The position numbers and the translations under genes were made by a program. The notes under the pieces were generated by a model, which saw nothing but the letters and a program-made list of their open reading frames with translations, had not been told where the DNA came from and did no database searches. From Rhizobiaceae bacterium (GTDB lineage Bacteria; Pseudomonadota; Alphaproteobacteria; Rhizobiales; Rhizobiaceae): a stretch of DNA of 64,000 nt. The stretch is from positions 124,001 through 188,000 of the forward strand of contig JAEPQK010000001.1 of assembly GCA_017640615.1 (NCBI GenBank). Direction: 5' to 3'. Positions within the stretch are counted from its first letter, which is position 1. Each line of letters begins with the position of its first letter. Shown here one piece after another: positions 29,924 to 39,575 of the stretch.

Positions 29924-30427
29924 ATGCGTGGATTGATTTCAGCCATCTCGATCACCTGCCTGGTGCTGGCTTCGGGTTCCGCCGTCGCTCAGACAGCGAC
30001 CAAGATGGGCCAGAACCATGCCTGGGGCACGTATTCGTACCAGTCGCAGAGGGGCAAGGTGTGTTACGTGCTGTCGGTACCGACGGCCAAAACGCCATCC
30101 AATCTGGATCACGGCGACATCTTCTTCTTTGTCAGCCAGAAGCCGGGACAGAACGTGGCCTATGAGCCGCAGTTCATTGCCGCCTACAACTTCCGTGAGA
30201 ACTCGAAGGTCAATGTGAGCATCGACGGCAAGTCGTTCAGCATGTTCACCAAGGGCAGTTCGGCCTGGCTGGAAAACGCCGCGGAGGAGCCGCAGCTCGT
30301 CTCGCTCATGAAGGCCGGTGCGTCGATGAAAGTCAGCGCAACGTCGGGACGCGGCAACCCCACCTCCTATGATTTCTCCTTGCGAGGGATCACGGCTGCG
30401 CTGGATTCCATTTCAAACTGCCAGTGA
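29924..30427 (+). CDS. Invasion-associated locus B (IalB)-family exported protein
   Basis: 167 residues from ATG 29924; the frame opens at 29849 but the later start gives a clean signal peptide (MRGLISAISITCLVLASGSAVAQ). The mature domain has the IalB-type layout: WGTYSYQSQRGKVCYVLS near its start, GDIFFFVSQKP, and a final NCQ cysteine that could pair with the first. IalB homologues are periplasmic; in Bartonella one promotes erythrocyte invasion, but in soil bacteria the role is unknown. Confidence 0.8.
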   Translation: MRGLISAISITCLVLASGSAVAQTATKMGQNHAWGTYSYQSQRGKVCYVLSVPTAKTPSNLDHGDIFFFVSQKPGQNVAYEPQFIAAYNFRENSKVNVSIDGKSFSMFTKGSSAWLENAAEEPQLVSLMKAGASMKVSATSGRGNPTSYDFSLRGITAALDSISNCQ

Positions 30428-30572
30428 TCCGGTTCGCCCGCTTTTGCGGGGCGTTCGCTTAATGAGGCAGCCGGCGTCTATACGTGACGGAGCCGCCATT
30501 GCGTGCTAACAGCGCGCCAATGCAGGCGCGAAGCCTTGAACGAACCGCGCGCAAAACCCATACGTTCATGCC

Positions 30573-31805
30573 ATGAGCATTTCGATCGACCTTACGAGCC
30601 CCGGGGCGCGCGACGCTGCCCGGCCCGCCGGCGCCCATTCTGAAAAGCCTTCGCTTGTCGGGCTGACACGCGAAGAGCTTGGCAATACGCTGGCCGGTAT
30701 CGGCGTGCCGGAGCGCCAGGTCAAAATGCGGGTGCAGCAGCTCTGGCATTGGCTCTATGTGCGGGGCGTTTCCGATTTCGCCGACATGCGCAACATCTCG
30801 AAGGATCTGCGTGCGACGCTCGGTCAGCACTTCACGGTGGCGCGGCCGGAAATCGTCGAAGAGCAGATTTCGGGTGACGGCACGCGCAAATGGCTGTTCC
30901 GCTTTCCTTCGCGCGGCGCAGGCAAGCCAGTCGAGATCGAGACCGTCTACATTCCCGAAGAGGGCAGGGGCACGCTCTGCATTTCGAGCCAGGTGGGCTG
31001 CACGCTCACGTGCTCGTTCTGCCACACCGGCACACAGAAGCTGGTGCGCAATCTAACGGCTGAGGAAATCCTCGCGCAGCTGCTGACGGCGCGTGACAGG
31101 CTCGGCGATTTCCCCGACCGCGACACCCCGGACGGTGCGATCGTGCCGGCGGAGGGCCGCAAGGTCTCCAACATCGTGATGATGGGCATGGGCGAGCCGC
31201 TTTACAATTTTGAGGAGGTCAAGAAAGCGCTGCTGATTGCTTCGGATGGCGACGGTCTTTCGCTGTCGAAGCGCCGCATCACGCTGTCGACCTCAGGTGT
31301 GGTGCCGGAAATCTACCGCACGGGCGAAGAGATCGGCGTCATGCTTGCGATATCGCTGCACGCGGTGCGCGACGATCTGCGCGACATGCTTGTGCCGATC
31401 AACAAGAAGTACCCGCTCAAGGAGCTTATGGACGCCTGTCGCGCCTATCCGGGCCTCTCCAATGCACGGCGCATCACCTTTGAATATGTGATGCTGCGCG
31501 ACGTCAACGACTCGATTGCCGACGCGAAGGAGCTGGTGCGGCTGCTCAGGGGCATACCGGCCAAGATCAACCTGATCCCGTTCAACCCATGGCCCGGCAC
31601 GAATTATCAGTGCTCCGAGTGGTCGACGATCGAGAAATTCGCCGACTACATCAATGCAGCCGGCTATGCTTCGCCAATCCGCACGCCGCGCGGGCGCGAC
31701 ATACTTGCCGCCTGCGGGCAGCTCAAATCGGAGTCGGAGCGGCTGAAGAAGTCGGAGCGGCTGGCGCTGGAAGCGATGATGATCGCAGGGCACGGCGAAG
31801 CGTGA
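30573..31805 (+). CDS. rlmN: 23S rRNA (adenine2503-C2)-methyltransferase
   Basis: 410 residues. Radical SAM enzyme that methylates A2503 of 23S rRNA (and A37 of some tRNAs). The CxxxCxxC cluster motif is at Cys143, 147 and 150 (GCTLTCSFC), with GMGEPLYNF and the late AACG cysteine that forms the methyl-carrying intermediate. The first 25 residues are Ala/Ser-rich and variable. The stop overlaps a GTG start of a membrane protein gene by 4 bp (31802-31805). Confidence 0.97.
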   Translation: MSISIDLTSPGARDAARPAGAHSEKPSLVGLTREELGNTLAGIGVPERQVKMRVQQLWHWLYVRGVSDFADMRNISKDLRATLGQHFTVARPEIVEEQISGDGTRKWLFRFPSRGAGKPVEIETVYIPEEGRGTLCISSQVGCTLTCSFCHTGTQKLVRNLTAEEILAQLLTARDRLGDFPDRDTPDGAIVPAEGRKVSNIVMMGMGEPLYNFEEVKKALLIASDGDGLSLSKRRITLSTSGVVPEIYRTGEEIGVMLAISLHAVRDDLRDMLVPINKKYPLKELMDACRAYPGLSNARRITFEYVMLRDVNDSIADAKELVRLLRGIPAKINLIPFNPWPGTNYQCSEWSTIEKFADYINAAGYASPIRTPRGRDILAACGQLKSESERLKKSERLALEAMMIAGHGEA

Positions 31806-32272
31806 CGCGACTGTTTGGCGTGCTGCTGCGCCTCGTCGTCATTCTCGTCGGCTATTCGCTTGCGGTCCTAATGGCGGTTTTGTTCATCCATGTACTGGCA
31901 TGGGGGAGCCTTGGTTTCGGGAGCGGAACCGAGGATCCAGTGGCGCAGTGGGCGACGGCCATTTCTGTTCTGCTCTCGACGCTCTTCATTTCCTACTACG
32001 CGTTCCTGCCCTCGGCCGTGCTGATTACGATCTCGGAGATGCGAGCCATTCGAAGCTGGCTCTATTTCGCGCTCTCAGGCGGGGCAGTGGCATTATGCGT
32101 GGTTGTTCTGAGAGCGATGGATCGGACGGCAGACAGCGCGGTTGTGCCGGTCGACGCCGTGACGATAGCGGCCGGCCTTGCCGGTGGTATCGCATATTGG
32201 CTGATAGCGGGCCGAAACGCCGGCGGGTGGCGTCAGCGAAATCTCAGCGCGCCTGAGCCGTCAGAATCTTGA
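31802..32272 (+). CDS. Hypothetical four-helix membrane protein
   Basis: 156 residues from GTG 31802, read as GTGA with the rlmN stop. Four hydrophobic segments (about 8-32, 52-75, 82-105 and 120-140) separated by short loops; the C-terminus is polar. No family recognised. Overlap with rlmN implies it is translated from the same message. The 3' end overlaps the convergent LysE gene by 29 bp. Supported by the coupled start and hydrophobic profile; function unknown. Confidence 0.65.
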   Translation: MTRLFGVLLRLVVILVGYSLAVLMAVLFIHVLAWGSLGFGSGTEDPVAQWATAISVLLSTLFISYYAFLPSAVLITISEMRAIRSWLYFALSGGAVALCVVVLRAMDRTADSAVVPVDAVTIAAGLAGGIAYWLIAGRNAGGWRQRNLSAPEPSES

Positions 32273-32888
32273 TGGCGAAGGCCGAAAAGACGCCCGCAAA
32301 CAGATAGTCGAGCATGCGGGTCACGGTAGGCGTCTTGCGCAGAAGCTGCGAAAAGCCGTCGGCAGCCAGCACCATGGGGATCGTCACCGGAAGCGAGAGC
32401 GGGATAAAAAGCAGCCCGAGCACGAACAGCTTGCCGGGTGCGTGCGGGTCGCTTGCCGCCACGAATTGCGGCAGGAAGGTCATGAAAAACAGGATGATCT
32501 TCGGATTGAGCAGGTTGATGCCAACGCCCGTCGCCCAGTGCTCGAAAAGTGAGCGCTGTTTGCCACCTGCCTTTTCCGGCGCAAATGCCGAGCCGTTGCG
32601 GATTGCCTGCCAGGCCAACCAAAGCAGATAGCCGGCGCCGAAAATCTTGAGAGCAAGAAATGCCTCAGGCGAGGCGACGATCAGCGCAGAGAGGCCGAGC
32701 GCGACCATTGCAGTATGGATCATCACGCCGGTCATGGCGCCGAACATGCAGGCAAGGCCGGCTGCGCGGCCATTCGACAATGCACGCCCGACAAACAGCG
32801 TCATGTCCGGCCCGGGCGTGATCGCAATCACGAATGTTGCGACGGCGAACTGAACGAAGATCGTCGCGTCTGGAATGTACTGCATCAT
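32244..32888 (-). CDS. LysE family amino-acid exporter (RhtB/LysE type)
   Basis: 214 residues from ATG 32888 (a second ATG is at 32885). About six hydrophobic segments. The LysE/RhtB hallmark TPGPDMTLFVGRAL sits near residue 24, followed by GAMTGVMIHTA, and NPKIILFFMTFLPQFV in the middle. Inner-membrane efflux of amino acids or derivatives; the specific substrate is not evident. Transcribed convergently toward rlmN's neighbour, with a 29-bp overlap. Confidence 0.9.
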   Translation of the reverse strand: MMQYIPDATIFVQFAVATFVIAITPGPDMTLFVGRALSNGRAAGLACMFGAMTGVMIHTAMVALGLSALIVASPEAFLALKIFGAGYLLWLAWQAIRNGSAFAPEKAGGKQRSLFEHWATGVGINLLNPKIILFFMTFLPQFVAASDPHAPGKLFVLGLLFIPLSLPVTIPMVLAADGFSQLLRKTPTVTRMLDYLFAGVFSAFAIKILTAQAR

Positions 32889-32982
32889 CGACCTGCTCCG
32901 ACATGCCGGCCCAAACGGGCCTGGCACTGCGCATGCTTACGCCATTGTTAGCGCCGGCGCGGCAGCCATCGTGGAAAAATGC

Positions 32983-33939
32983 TTAGTCCTGCCCCGTGCG
33001 AAGCTCTGCCTGAATGGTGCCTTCCACAGCATAGCGCTGGCCGGTCCAGGTCCAAAGCTTGTCTGGGAAACCCGGCTTCAGCGGGATCGTAACGAGGTTC
33101 GGCCAGCCGTCATTCGATTGGCCCGGCTCGCGGTAGAGGTGAACGCCCTCGGATTCAAAGACCGGTTCCCAGCCATTGAGATCGAGTTCAGCAGGGTCGG
33201 ATGCGCCGGCCGAGAAGCGCGCGAAGCCGGAGATGTTGCAACCGGAAACGCCATAGTACCAGGACGATCCGCAAATCTCGACGAAGAACAGCCGGCGGTC
33301 GCCTTCCAGCTCCAGCATGGCGACCTGCAGTTCGGCCAGCTGGTTGGTCGAGATGATGAAGTCGCGAATATCCTCAGCGCGCAGCCGGCGGCCAAGTTCG
33401 AGAAAGACAGAGGCAGTTTCGAGTTCGATCAGGTTTTCGGTCGGCAATTGCCGGGGCGAGCAGTTCTGTTCGACAGCTGTGATCGCCCGGCGCGAGCCGG
33501 CCAGCGAAAATCGAACCGGCGGATTGTCTGCGCTAAACTCGATCTGCAGCCGAGAGCTTGCTTTCATCGGCTCCAGCGCGTCGTAGGGCACAATCAGATC
33601 TATGCTGCTGTCGCCGCGGCTCGACTGCACCGTGAAGCGCTGGCCAAGTGCGATCAATGTCGCCGTACCGTCGGCGCCCTCTATCTCAGCGCCCGGTTCT
33701 GTTGCCAGTGAAAGCGTCCAGACCTGCTGGTCGCACAGCATCACACCGCCGGTGACCGGAGTACCCTTTTGCGGTTCGGGAAGCATTGCGTAGGACTGAC
33801 CTTCCGGTGCGGTCCAAACCGTTTGTGCTGCGGCAGGCTCGGCGGCCACGAGCAGTGCAGCCAGTATTGATGGCAGGAGAGAGGCGCCCCGCCCCCAGAA
33901 ACTCCCCCGGTTCAACTCGGTAAATTCTTCCCCGGACAA
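32983..33939 (-). CDS. Hypothetical exported protein
   Basis: About 318 residues from TTG 33939 (GAAGAGGG upstream); a second TTG at 33915 is also possible, and the frame is open to 34077. The start is uncertain. A hydrophobic stretch ending in VAAEPAAAQ suggests a signal peptide with cleavage before TVWTAPEGQSYA. The mature part has several Cys (e.g. CDQQVW, EQNCS, CGSSWYYGVSGC) and beta character; no domain recognised. Divergent from argG. Function unknown. Confidence 0.55.
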   Translation of the reverse strand: MSGEEFTELNRGSFWGRGASLLPSILAALLVAAEPAAAQTVWTAPEGQSYAMLPEPQKGTPVTGGVMLCDQQVWTLSLATEPGAEIEGADGTATLIALGQRFTVQSSRGDSSIDLIVPYDALEPMKASSRLQIEFSADNPPVRFSLAGSRRAITAVEQNCSPRQLPTENLIELETASVFLELGRRLRAEDIRDFIISTNQLAELQVAMLELEGDRRLFFVEICGSSWYYGVSGCNISGFARFSAGASDPAELDLNGWEPVFESEGVHLYREPGQSNDGWPNLVTIPLKPGFPDKLWTWTGQRYAVEGTIQAELRTGQD

Positions 33940-34155
33940 TGCAGACCCTCTTCGACGGAGTAGTGGCGTTGAATCACGGCCAAGTCTAGTCAACGAGGCG
34001 GTTGCGGCAAGTCCTGCAAATGTGGCTTCGCGCAATCGTGACGCAGAAACTGAACACTGCGTGGCCCTTGTCCGCAAGGGCTTTCCTGCTAATAGTGCCG
34101 CGCGAATTTGAAGAGCCGCCCTAGCTGCCGCTCCGGACTGCCCACGGGATTTCCA

Positions 34156-35376
34156 ATGTCAAAAATCAAAGACGTCAAAAAGGTCGTGCTTGCCTATTCC
34201 GGCGGCCTCGACACCTCCATCATCCTCAAATGGCTTCAGACCGAGTTCGGGGCGGAGGTTGTTACCTTTACAGCCGACCTTGGGCAGGGCGAAGAGCTCG
34301 AACCTGCGCGTCGCAAGGCCGAGATGCTCGGTATCAGTGAGATCTACATCGAGGATCTGCGCGAGGAATTCGTCTCCAACTACGTTTTCCCGATGTTCCG
34401 TGCCAACGCGCAGTATGAGGGCGTCTATTTGTTGGGTACGTCGATCGCGCGGCCGCTGATCTCGCGGCGGCTGGTCGAGATCGCCGAAGAAACCGGCGCC
34501 GACGCAATCGCGCATGGCGCGACCGGCAAGGGTAACGACCAGGTGCGCTTCGAGCTTTCAGCCTATGCGCTCAACCCGGACATCAAGATCATCGCACCCT
34601 GGCGCGACTGGTCCTTCAAATCGCGCACCGATCTCATCAACTTTGCTCAGGATCATCAAATCCCGGTCCCGAAGGACAAGCAGGGCGAAGCGCCGTTTTC
34701 AGTGGACGCCAACCTGCTGCACTCCTCCTCTGAAGGCAAAGTGCTGGAAGATCCGTGGGGGGAGCCTCCGGAATATGTCCACATGCGCACGGTTTCGCCG
34801 ATGGACGCACCCGACAAGGCGACCGACATCACGATCTCCTTCAAGAAGGGCGATCCGGTTGCGCTGGACGGCAAGGAGCTGTCGCCCGCGACGCTGTTTG
34901 CCGCGCTCAACGATCTTGGCCGCGACAACGGCATCGGCCGACTTGATCTGGTCGAGAACCGTTTTGTGGGCATGAAGTCGCGCGGTGTTTATGAAACTCC
35001 GGGTGGCACGATCTTGCTCGCAGCACATCGGGCGATGGAGTCGATCACGCTCGACCGCGGGGCTGCACATCTGAAAGACGAGCTGATGCCGCGCTACGCG
35101 GAGCTCATCTATAACGGCTTCTGGTTCTCGCCCGAGCGCGAGATGCTGCAGGCGCTGATCGACAAAAGCCAGGAAGATGTCGAGGGTGAAGTTCGCCTTA
35201 AGCTCTATAAGGGCAATGTCATCGTGACAGGCCGCAAGTCAGACAAATCGCTTTATTCGGACGCGCTGGTTACTTTTGAGGACGACCAGGGCGCATACGA
35301 CCAGAAGGACGCCGCCGGTTTCATCAAGCTGAACGCTTTGCGCCTGCGCACGCTGGCAGCACGCAAACGGAGCTGA
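34156..35376 (+). CDS. argG: Argininosuccinate synthase
   Basis: 406 residues from ATG 34156; an earlier open frame to 34108 lacks a ribosome site. Joins citrulline and aspartate using ATP in arginine synthesis. The ATP P-loop AYSGGLDTS lies near residue 13, with [13 protein letters not shown] and the later PPEYVHMRT typical of the class. Length is normal. The stop codon lies inside a 28-base palindrome (35375-35402), presumably the transcription end for this gene and the convergent transglycosylase. Confidence 0.97.
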   Translation: MSKIKDVKKVVLAYSGGLDTSIILKWLQTEFGAEVVTFTADLGQGEELEPARRKAEMLGISEIYIEDLREEFVSNYVFPMFRANAQYEGVYLLGTSIARPLISRRLVEIAEETGADAIAHGATGKGNDQVRFELSAYALNPDIKIIAPWRDWSFKSRTDLINFAQDHQIPVPKDKQGEAPFSVDANLLHSSSEGKVLEDPWGEPPEYVHMRTVSPMDAPDKATDITISFKKGDPVALDGKELSPATLFAALNDLGRDNGIGRLDLVENRFVGMKSRGVYETPGGTILLAAHRAMESITLDRGAAHLKDELMPRYAELIYNGFWFSPEREMLQALIDKSQEDVEGEVRLKLYKGNVIVTGRKSDKSLYSDALVTFEDDQGAYDQKDAAGFIKLNALRLRTLAARKRS

Positions 35377-35402
35377 GCCCTCCCCGCGCGCGGGGAGGGC
35401 TC
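35375..35402. terminator. Long GC palindrome at the argG 3' end (candidate bidirectional terminator)
   Basis: A perfect 28-base palindrome beginning inside the argG stop codon (arms GAGCCCTCCCCGC with its complement, 35375-35402). It sits between the convergent argG and lytic transglycosylase genes. There is no T-run, so it may need Rho or act as an mRNA 3' end stabiliser. Confidence 0.6.
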
Positions 35403-35412
35403 CTGGAACGGG

Positions 35413-36207
35413 TCAGTCCTTGTCGATCTCGTCGGCCATGATGATGATGGCCTGCTGGTAGACCGAGGCGGCGTTCCAGCCTGCAATCGCTCCGCGGTTG
35501 GAACTGGCGGGTCCACCACGATAGCCGTGGCCGCGCAGGAAGTTTGCCGTCGACATCAGCGCGGTTGCCGTGTCGCGCAGGTTTCGGTTGCCGACGCCAT
35601 ATTTCAGGACGTTGCCCGGCAGGAACTGCGTATGGCCGATCTCGCCATGCGCGGCGCCGACCGATTTCGCGGTGATCACGCCGGCGTCTACCAGTTTCAG
35701 CGCGGCAATTGCGTGCGGAGTGAAGAAGGCCGGGCGGCGGCAATCATAAGCCAGCGTCAAGATGGCCGAAACGGTGTTCTGGTTGCCCATGAACGAGCCG
35801 AAGCCGGTCTCCATGCCCCAGATAGCCAGCAGCGGGCCGGGCGGTACGCCAAAGCGGCGTTCAATGTCTGCGAACAGGCGCGCATACTGCTTCTTGAGCG
35901 CCTTGCCCTTGCGGATAATCGTGGCTCCGCCTCGCCGCTTCATGAATGAATTCACGTTGCCGCGGAATGCTTTCCTCACCGCGCGATCGACCTTGATCGT
36001 GGCATTTGCATAGCGAGCGCCGGCTAGCGCCTGAAGGCCGCGTCTCTTGACCCCGGCGCGCGCGGCTTCCCGCTCGAATTCCTGCTTCCAGCTTTCGAAA
36101 CCGTTGGCGTTATTGCCGCATCTCGCGGCCAGTGCCGTCCCTGGTGCGATCAACAGGGCCATGCCGATTGCGGCCGCTGCGCTCAAGCCGATACGCCTAA
36201 AATTCAT
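35413..36207 (-). CDS. Lytic murein transglycosylase, MltB-type
   Basis: 264 residues from ATG 36207 with GGGAG upstream. Cleaves peptidoglycan to 1,6-anhydro-muropeptides. An N-terminal signal peptide (hydrophobic core ending ALAARC) is followed by the SLT_2/MltB-like domain with the catalytic Glu133 in IWGMETGFGSF, then the conserved GEIGHTQFLPGNVLKYG. No lipobox is evident, so it is probably a soluble periplasmic form. It has no peptidoglycan-binding C-terminal domain. Convergent with argG. Confidence 0.92.
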   Translation of the reverse strand: MNFRRIGLSAAAAIGMALLIAPGTALAARCGNNANGFESWKQEFEREAARAGVKRRGLQALAGARYANATIKVDRAVRKAFRGNVNSFMKRRGGATIIRKGKALKKQYARLFADIERRFGVPPGPLLAIWGMETGFGSFMGNQNTVSAILTLAYDCRRPAFFTPHAIAALKLVDAGVITAKSVGAAHGEIGHTQFLPGNVLKYGVGNRNLRDTATALMSTANFLRGHGYRGGPASSNRGAIAGWNAASVYQQAIIIMADEIDKD

Positions 36208-36406
36208 GCTGAATCTCCCGTGCCGAACCGCCACACTGGCGTATCCGAATATTGCCAATGTATTCGCGCGGTGTCACCGCCAGCGCGAATCGTTGCCACT
36301 ATGCGCAGCCAGGTGTTGCGAACACATTACCCAACGGCATTCAGGCGGGAGCAAGGCATTTGGTGCAATCGGGACGGCAAACATGCCGCCCCGACAGGTT
36401 GGTCGA

Positions 36407-36787
36407 TCAGAATATTGCCTGCGCGATGAAGAGCACCACACCCATGGCAATGATGTAGCCGACATCGATCAGCATGACGTTGGTCGGGCGAAGCCGGTAG
36501 AGCGCGCCGGCGCCGATCAGGCAGGCAATGGTCAGCACGACGAGGATGACCGTCAGCAACATTTCGCGCGCGGCGGTGATCGCGAATACCCATGAATAGA
36601 GAAACGTGCCGATCAGCTGCAGCACCATTGCCATGACCGGGAAGCTCTCCGGCTTTTCAGGCAATCCATTGCCGAGAGCCCAAGCCTTCTGAAAGATAAC
36701 GCCGTACCAGAGAAAGCCGACTGCATATGCGGCGATGAAGCCAACAATGACGGCGGTCCAACTCACATTCGCTGTGATTTCCTGCAT
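36407..36787 (-). CDS. DUF1761 membrane protein
   Basis: 126 residues with four hydrophobic segments (near 8-28, 50-70, 75-97 and 105-125). The pattern fits DUF1761: AAYAVGFLWYGVIFQKAW near the N-terminus. Function unknown. It is the last gene of a likely operon with an ArsR regulator and an SRPBCC protein (gap 30 bp). Confidence 0.85.
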   Translation of the reverse strand: MQEITANVSWTAVIVGFIAAYAVGFLWYGVIFQKAWALGNGLPEKPESFPVMAMVLQLIGTFLYSWVFAITAAREMLLTVILVVLTIACLIGAGALYRLRPTNVMLIDVGYIIAMGVVLFIAQAIF

Positions 36788-36817
36788 CGATATTCCCCCT
36801 TGGTGAGAGCTGGTGGT

Positions 36818-37264
36818 TCAGTTGGAAGCCAGGATGCGCCCGAGCTTGTCGAGCGCGGGCTCCCAGCCATGGCGGTGATTGTCGCGCCGCTCGGCGTCGG
36901 CGAATTCGGAATGGGTGAGGGTGACTTGCGTGCCGCGCGCAACCTGCCGGATCTCGACGGTGACCAACGTGATGTCGTTGCCGATGCCTGTGCGCTGGTT
37001 TTCCCATTTCCACGAGAATGCGAGGCGGTTTGGCGGCTCCAGCGTCCGGTATTCGCCACTCAGTGGGTAATGCGCACCGTCCGGCGCGATCATGGTGAGG
37101 TGGTAGCGGCCGCCGACCCGCACATCCATTTCGTGGATTTCGTTCTCGAAACCCTCAGGGCCGTACCAGTCGGCCAGAAGCTCCGGCCGCGTCCAGGCGT
37201 CGTAGACCGTTTCGGGGTCCACATCGGGAAAGGTGCGCGTCAGCGTGAGGATGTTGTCGGTCAT
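36818..37264 (-). CDS. SRPBCC domain (AHSA1-like) protein
   Basis: 148 residues from ATG 37264, overlapping the ArsR stop by 4 bp; a longer frame to 37405 lies inside that gene. AHSA1/START-like fold: VYDAWTRPELLADWYGPEGF near the start, VGGRYHLTMIAPDG, and a final long helix around GWEPALDKLGRIL. Members bind hydrophobic ligands in a cavity; ArsR-linked members often act in stress responses. Ligand unknown. The ArsR-SRPBCC coupling is a common arrangement. Confidence 0.9.
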   Translation of the reverse strand: MTDNILTLTRTFPDVDPETVYDAWTRPELLADWYGPEGFENEIHEMDVRVGGRYHLTMIAPDGAHYPLSGEYRTLEPPNRLAFSWKWENQRTGIGNDITLVTVEIRQVARGTQVTLTHSEFADAERRDNHRHGWEPALDKLGRILASN

Positions 37265-37602
37265 CGTTTCTTTTCCGCCAGCACCTTGCCTAGCCGCTCG
37301 AAACTCGTGCTCCAGAAGCGGGCGTAGAATTCGAACCAGCCGGCCGCGCTCTGCAGCGCAACAGGTTCGACCGAACAGAGATTTTCGCGGCCTTGACGGC
37401 GGCATGAGACGATGCCCGCCTCCTGCAAAACGCCGATATGTTTCATGGCGCCCGGCAACGAAATGCCGAAGGGGCGGGCAAGCTCGCGCATCGGCTTTTC
37501 GCCCTCGCGCAGGAGCATTTCTGTCATGCCACGACGCGTGGCGTTGGACAGAGCAAAGAAGGCGCGGTCGACATGCGCGGAATCGATCTGAAAGCTAACC
37601 AT
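37261..37602 (-). CDS. ArsR-family transcriptional regulator
   Basis: 113 residues. Winged helix: NATRRGMTEMLLREG, then the recognition helix around RELARPFGISLPGAMKHIGVL. There is one cysteine only (IVSCRRQG), so a metal-sensing site of the classic Cys-rich type is not evident. ArsR regulators paired with SRPBCC proteins usually repress their own operon. First gene of a coupled three-gene operon (ArsR, SRPBCC, DUF1761). Confidence 0.9.
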   Translation of the reverse strand: MVSFQIDSAHVDRAFFALSNATRRGMTEMLLREGEKPMRELARPFGISLPGAMKHIGVLQEAGIVSCRRQGRENLCSVEPVALQSAAGWFEFYARFWSTSFERLGKVLAEKKR

Positions 37603-38009
37603 TCGGTTAAGTTATGAAACATATTCGCGCCGGGTCAATGGCCATTTTCCTGTCGTGTGAATTCGAGCGTGGGCTGCATAAGGCGAAGTTCTGGCTCAGT
37701 CACTCGTTCATGAGGTGATTGGGGCTGGGCCTTGCCACCATGATCGTTTCGGCAATGACGGCGCCAATTAGCATCAACGCCCGCTTTTGCTTGACTTCGG
37801 GCGGAAATTCGGGTCTATCGCGCCGGAATTCAGCGAAGAGTGCAAACTCCGAGCCGCCGACCTGGGCGCATTTGATCGAATCACGATCCAGGAGGTCAAC
37901 ACCCGGCAGCGCGATGCGCCCCCGGGTGCCTTTCGGTTTTGGCGTTTGGGTTATGCGCTTGCGGTCACTATTTCTCGGGTCATCAGACACGAGAGAATGA
38001 GGAAAGCGG
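37603..38009. other. Intergenic region upstream of ffh, 407 bp
   Basis: Divergent region between the ArsR operon and ffh. A promoter-like pair at 37791-37820 would give a leader of about 180 nt for ffh. Two small open frames here (37700-37990 on the minus strand and 37719-38000 on the plus strand) have weak starts and unbiased codons and are not called. I see no 4.5S RNA-like fold. Confidence 0.5.
37791..37820 (+). promoter_or_regulatory. Candidate sigma70-type promoter of the ffh operon
   Basis: TTGACT (37791-37796), preceded by C, an 18-bp spacer and CTATCG (37815-37820), matching the alphaproteobacterial CTTGAC / CTAT pattern well. Confidence 0.55.
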
Positions 38010-39575
38010 ATGTTCGAGAGCCTTCAGGAACGGCTCGGTTCGATATTGAACGGCCTGACCGGCCGCGGCGCGCTATCGGAGGCTGATGTCTCGGCCGCGC
38101 TGCGCGAGGTTCGCCGTGCGCTTATCGAAGCCGATGTCGCGCTCGACGTGGTGCGCTCCTTCACCGACCGCGTGCGCGAAAAGGCAGTCGGCGCCGAGGT
38201 TCTGAAGTCGATCAAGCCGGGCCAGATGGTCGTCAAGATCGTGCATGACGAGCTCGTCGGCATGCTGGGCGAAGAGGGCGAGACGATCGACCTCAATGCG
38301 CCGGCGCCGGTCGTCATCATGATGGTCGGTTTGCAAGGCTCTGGTAAAACCACGACGTCGGCGAAAATCGGCAAACGCCTCATCGAGCGCCAGAACAAGA
38401 AAGTTCTGATGGCCTCGCTCGATACGCGCCGCCCGGCCGCGCAGGAGCAGCTGCGCCAGCTCGGCGAGCAGGGGGATATCGCGACGCTGCCGATCGTGGA
38501 AGGCCAGACGCCGGTCGATATCGCCAAGCGTGCGGTTCAGGCCGCGAAGCTCGGCGGCCACGATGTCGTTATTCTCGATACTGCCGGCCGCACGCATATC
38601 GACGAACCGCTGATGGCCGAGATGGCCGACATCAAGAAAGCGTCGAGCCCGCACGAAATTCTGCTGGTCGCCGACGCGCTGACCGGCCAGGACGCCGTCA
38701 ACCTCGCAACCAGCTTCGACGATCGTGTCGGCATTACCGGCCTGGTGCTGACCCGTATGGACGGCGACGGCCGTGGCGGAGCAGCACTTTCCATGCGCGC
38801 CGTCACCGGCAAGCCGGTCAAGCTCGTCGGCGTTGGCGAAAAGATGGACGCGCTGGAGGAATTTCATCCCAAGCGCGTGGCCGACCGCATTCTCGGCATG
38901 GGCGATATCGTTTCGCTTGTCGAGAAGGCGTCGGAGACGATCGACGCCGAAAAAGCCGCCGCCATGGCGAAGAAAATGCAGTCGGGGAAGTTCGATCTGA
39001 ACGACCTCGCCGAGCAGCTTCAGCAAATGCAAAAGATGGGCGGTATGGGCGGCATCATGGGCATGATGCCGGGTATGGGGAAGATGAAGGACCAGATGGC
39101 CGCGGCCGGTCTGGACGACGGGATCTTCAAGCAGCAGCTTGCGATCATTTCGTCGATGACGAAAAAAGAACGCGCCAACCCCGACATTCTCAAGCACAGC
39201 CGCAAGAAGCGAATCGCCGCCGGCTCGGGCACCGACGCGGCACAAATCAACCGTCTGCTTAAGATGCACCGCCAGATGGCCGACATGATGAAGGCAATGG
39301 GCGGCAAGGGCAAAGGCGGCGGCATGATGCGCGCCGCCATGGGCGGACTTGCCTCCAAGATGGGTCTTGGCGGAATGGGTGGAATGGGCGGTATGCCCGA
39401 TCTTTCCAAGATGGACCCCAAGCAGCTTGAGGCGCTGAAAAAGCAAGCGGAAGCCGCCGGCATGGGCGGCGGTCTGCCAAAGGGCCTGCCGGGCCTCGGA
39501 GGCAGCAGTGGTGGCTTGCCCGGTCTGCCGGGTGCGGGCGGATTGCCTGGCCTTCCGAAAAGCGGCAAGAAATGA
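38010..39575 (+). CDS. ffh: Signal recognition particle protein Ffh (SRP54)
   Basis: 521 residues. GTPase subunit of SRP that targets membrane proteins to FtsY and SecYEG. N domain (1-95), G domain with G1 GLQGSGKTTTSAKI near residue 108, DTRRPAAQEQL, DTAGRTH, and TRMDGDGRGG; the M domain starts near 330 and is Met-rich (GMGGIMGMMPGMGKMK). The C-terminus carries an unusually Gly/Pro/Leu-rich tail of about 60 residues (GGLPGLPGAGG). ATG follows GAGGAAAG. The stop overlaps the GNAT gene by 4 bp. Confidence 0.97.
   Translation: MFESLQERLGSILNGLTGRGALSEADVSAALREVRRALIEADVALDVVRSFTDRVREKAVGAEVLKSIKPGQMVVKIVHDELVGMLGEEGETIDLNAPAPVVIMMVGLQGSGKTTTSAKIGKRLIERQNKKVLMASLDTRRPAAQEQLRQLGEQGDIATLPIVEGQTPVDIAKRAVQAAKLGGHDVVILDTAGRTHIDEPLMAEMADIKKASSPHEILLVADALTGQDAVNLATSFDDRVGITGLVLTRMDGDGRGGAALSMRAVTGKPVKLVGVGEKMDALEEFHPKRVADRILGMGDIVSLVEKASETIDAEKAAAMAKKMQSGKFDLNDLAEQLQQMQKMGGMGGIMGMMPGMGKMKDQMAAAGLDDGIFKQQLAIISSMTKKERANPDILKHSRKKRIAAGSGTDAAQINRLLKMHRQMADMMKAMGGKGKGGGMMRAAMGGLASKMGLGGMGGMGGMPDLSKMDPKQLEALKKQAEAAGMGGGLPKGLPGLGGSSGGLPGLPGAGGLPGLPKSGKK

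Noticed and set aside
37700..37990. 96-codon minus-strand open frame upstream of ffh
   Set aside because: Weak GTG start and codon use unlike the neighbours; a promoter-like pair for ffh lies in the same place.
37603..38009. Possible 4.5S SRP RNA next to ffh
   Set aside because: No GGAA-tetraloop hairpin or long paired stem could be found in this gap.
38073..39446. 457-codon minus-strand open frame opposite ffh
   Set aside because: His/Leu/Arg-rich mirror frame of the Met- and Gly-rich Ffh sequence; no ribosome site or domain.
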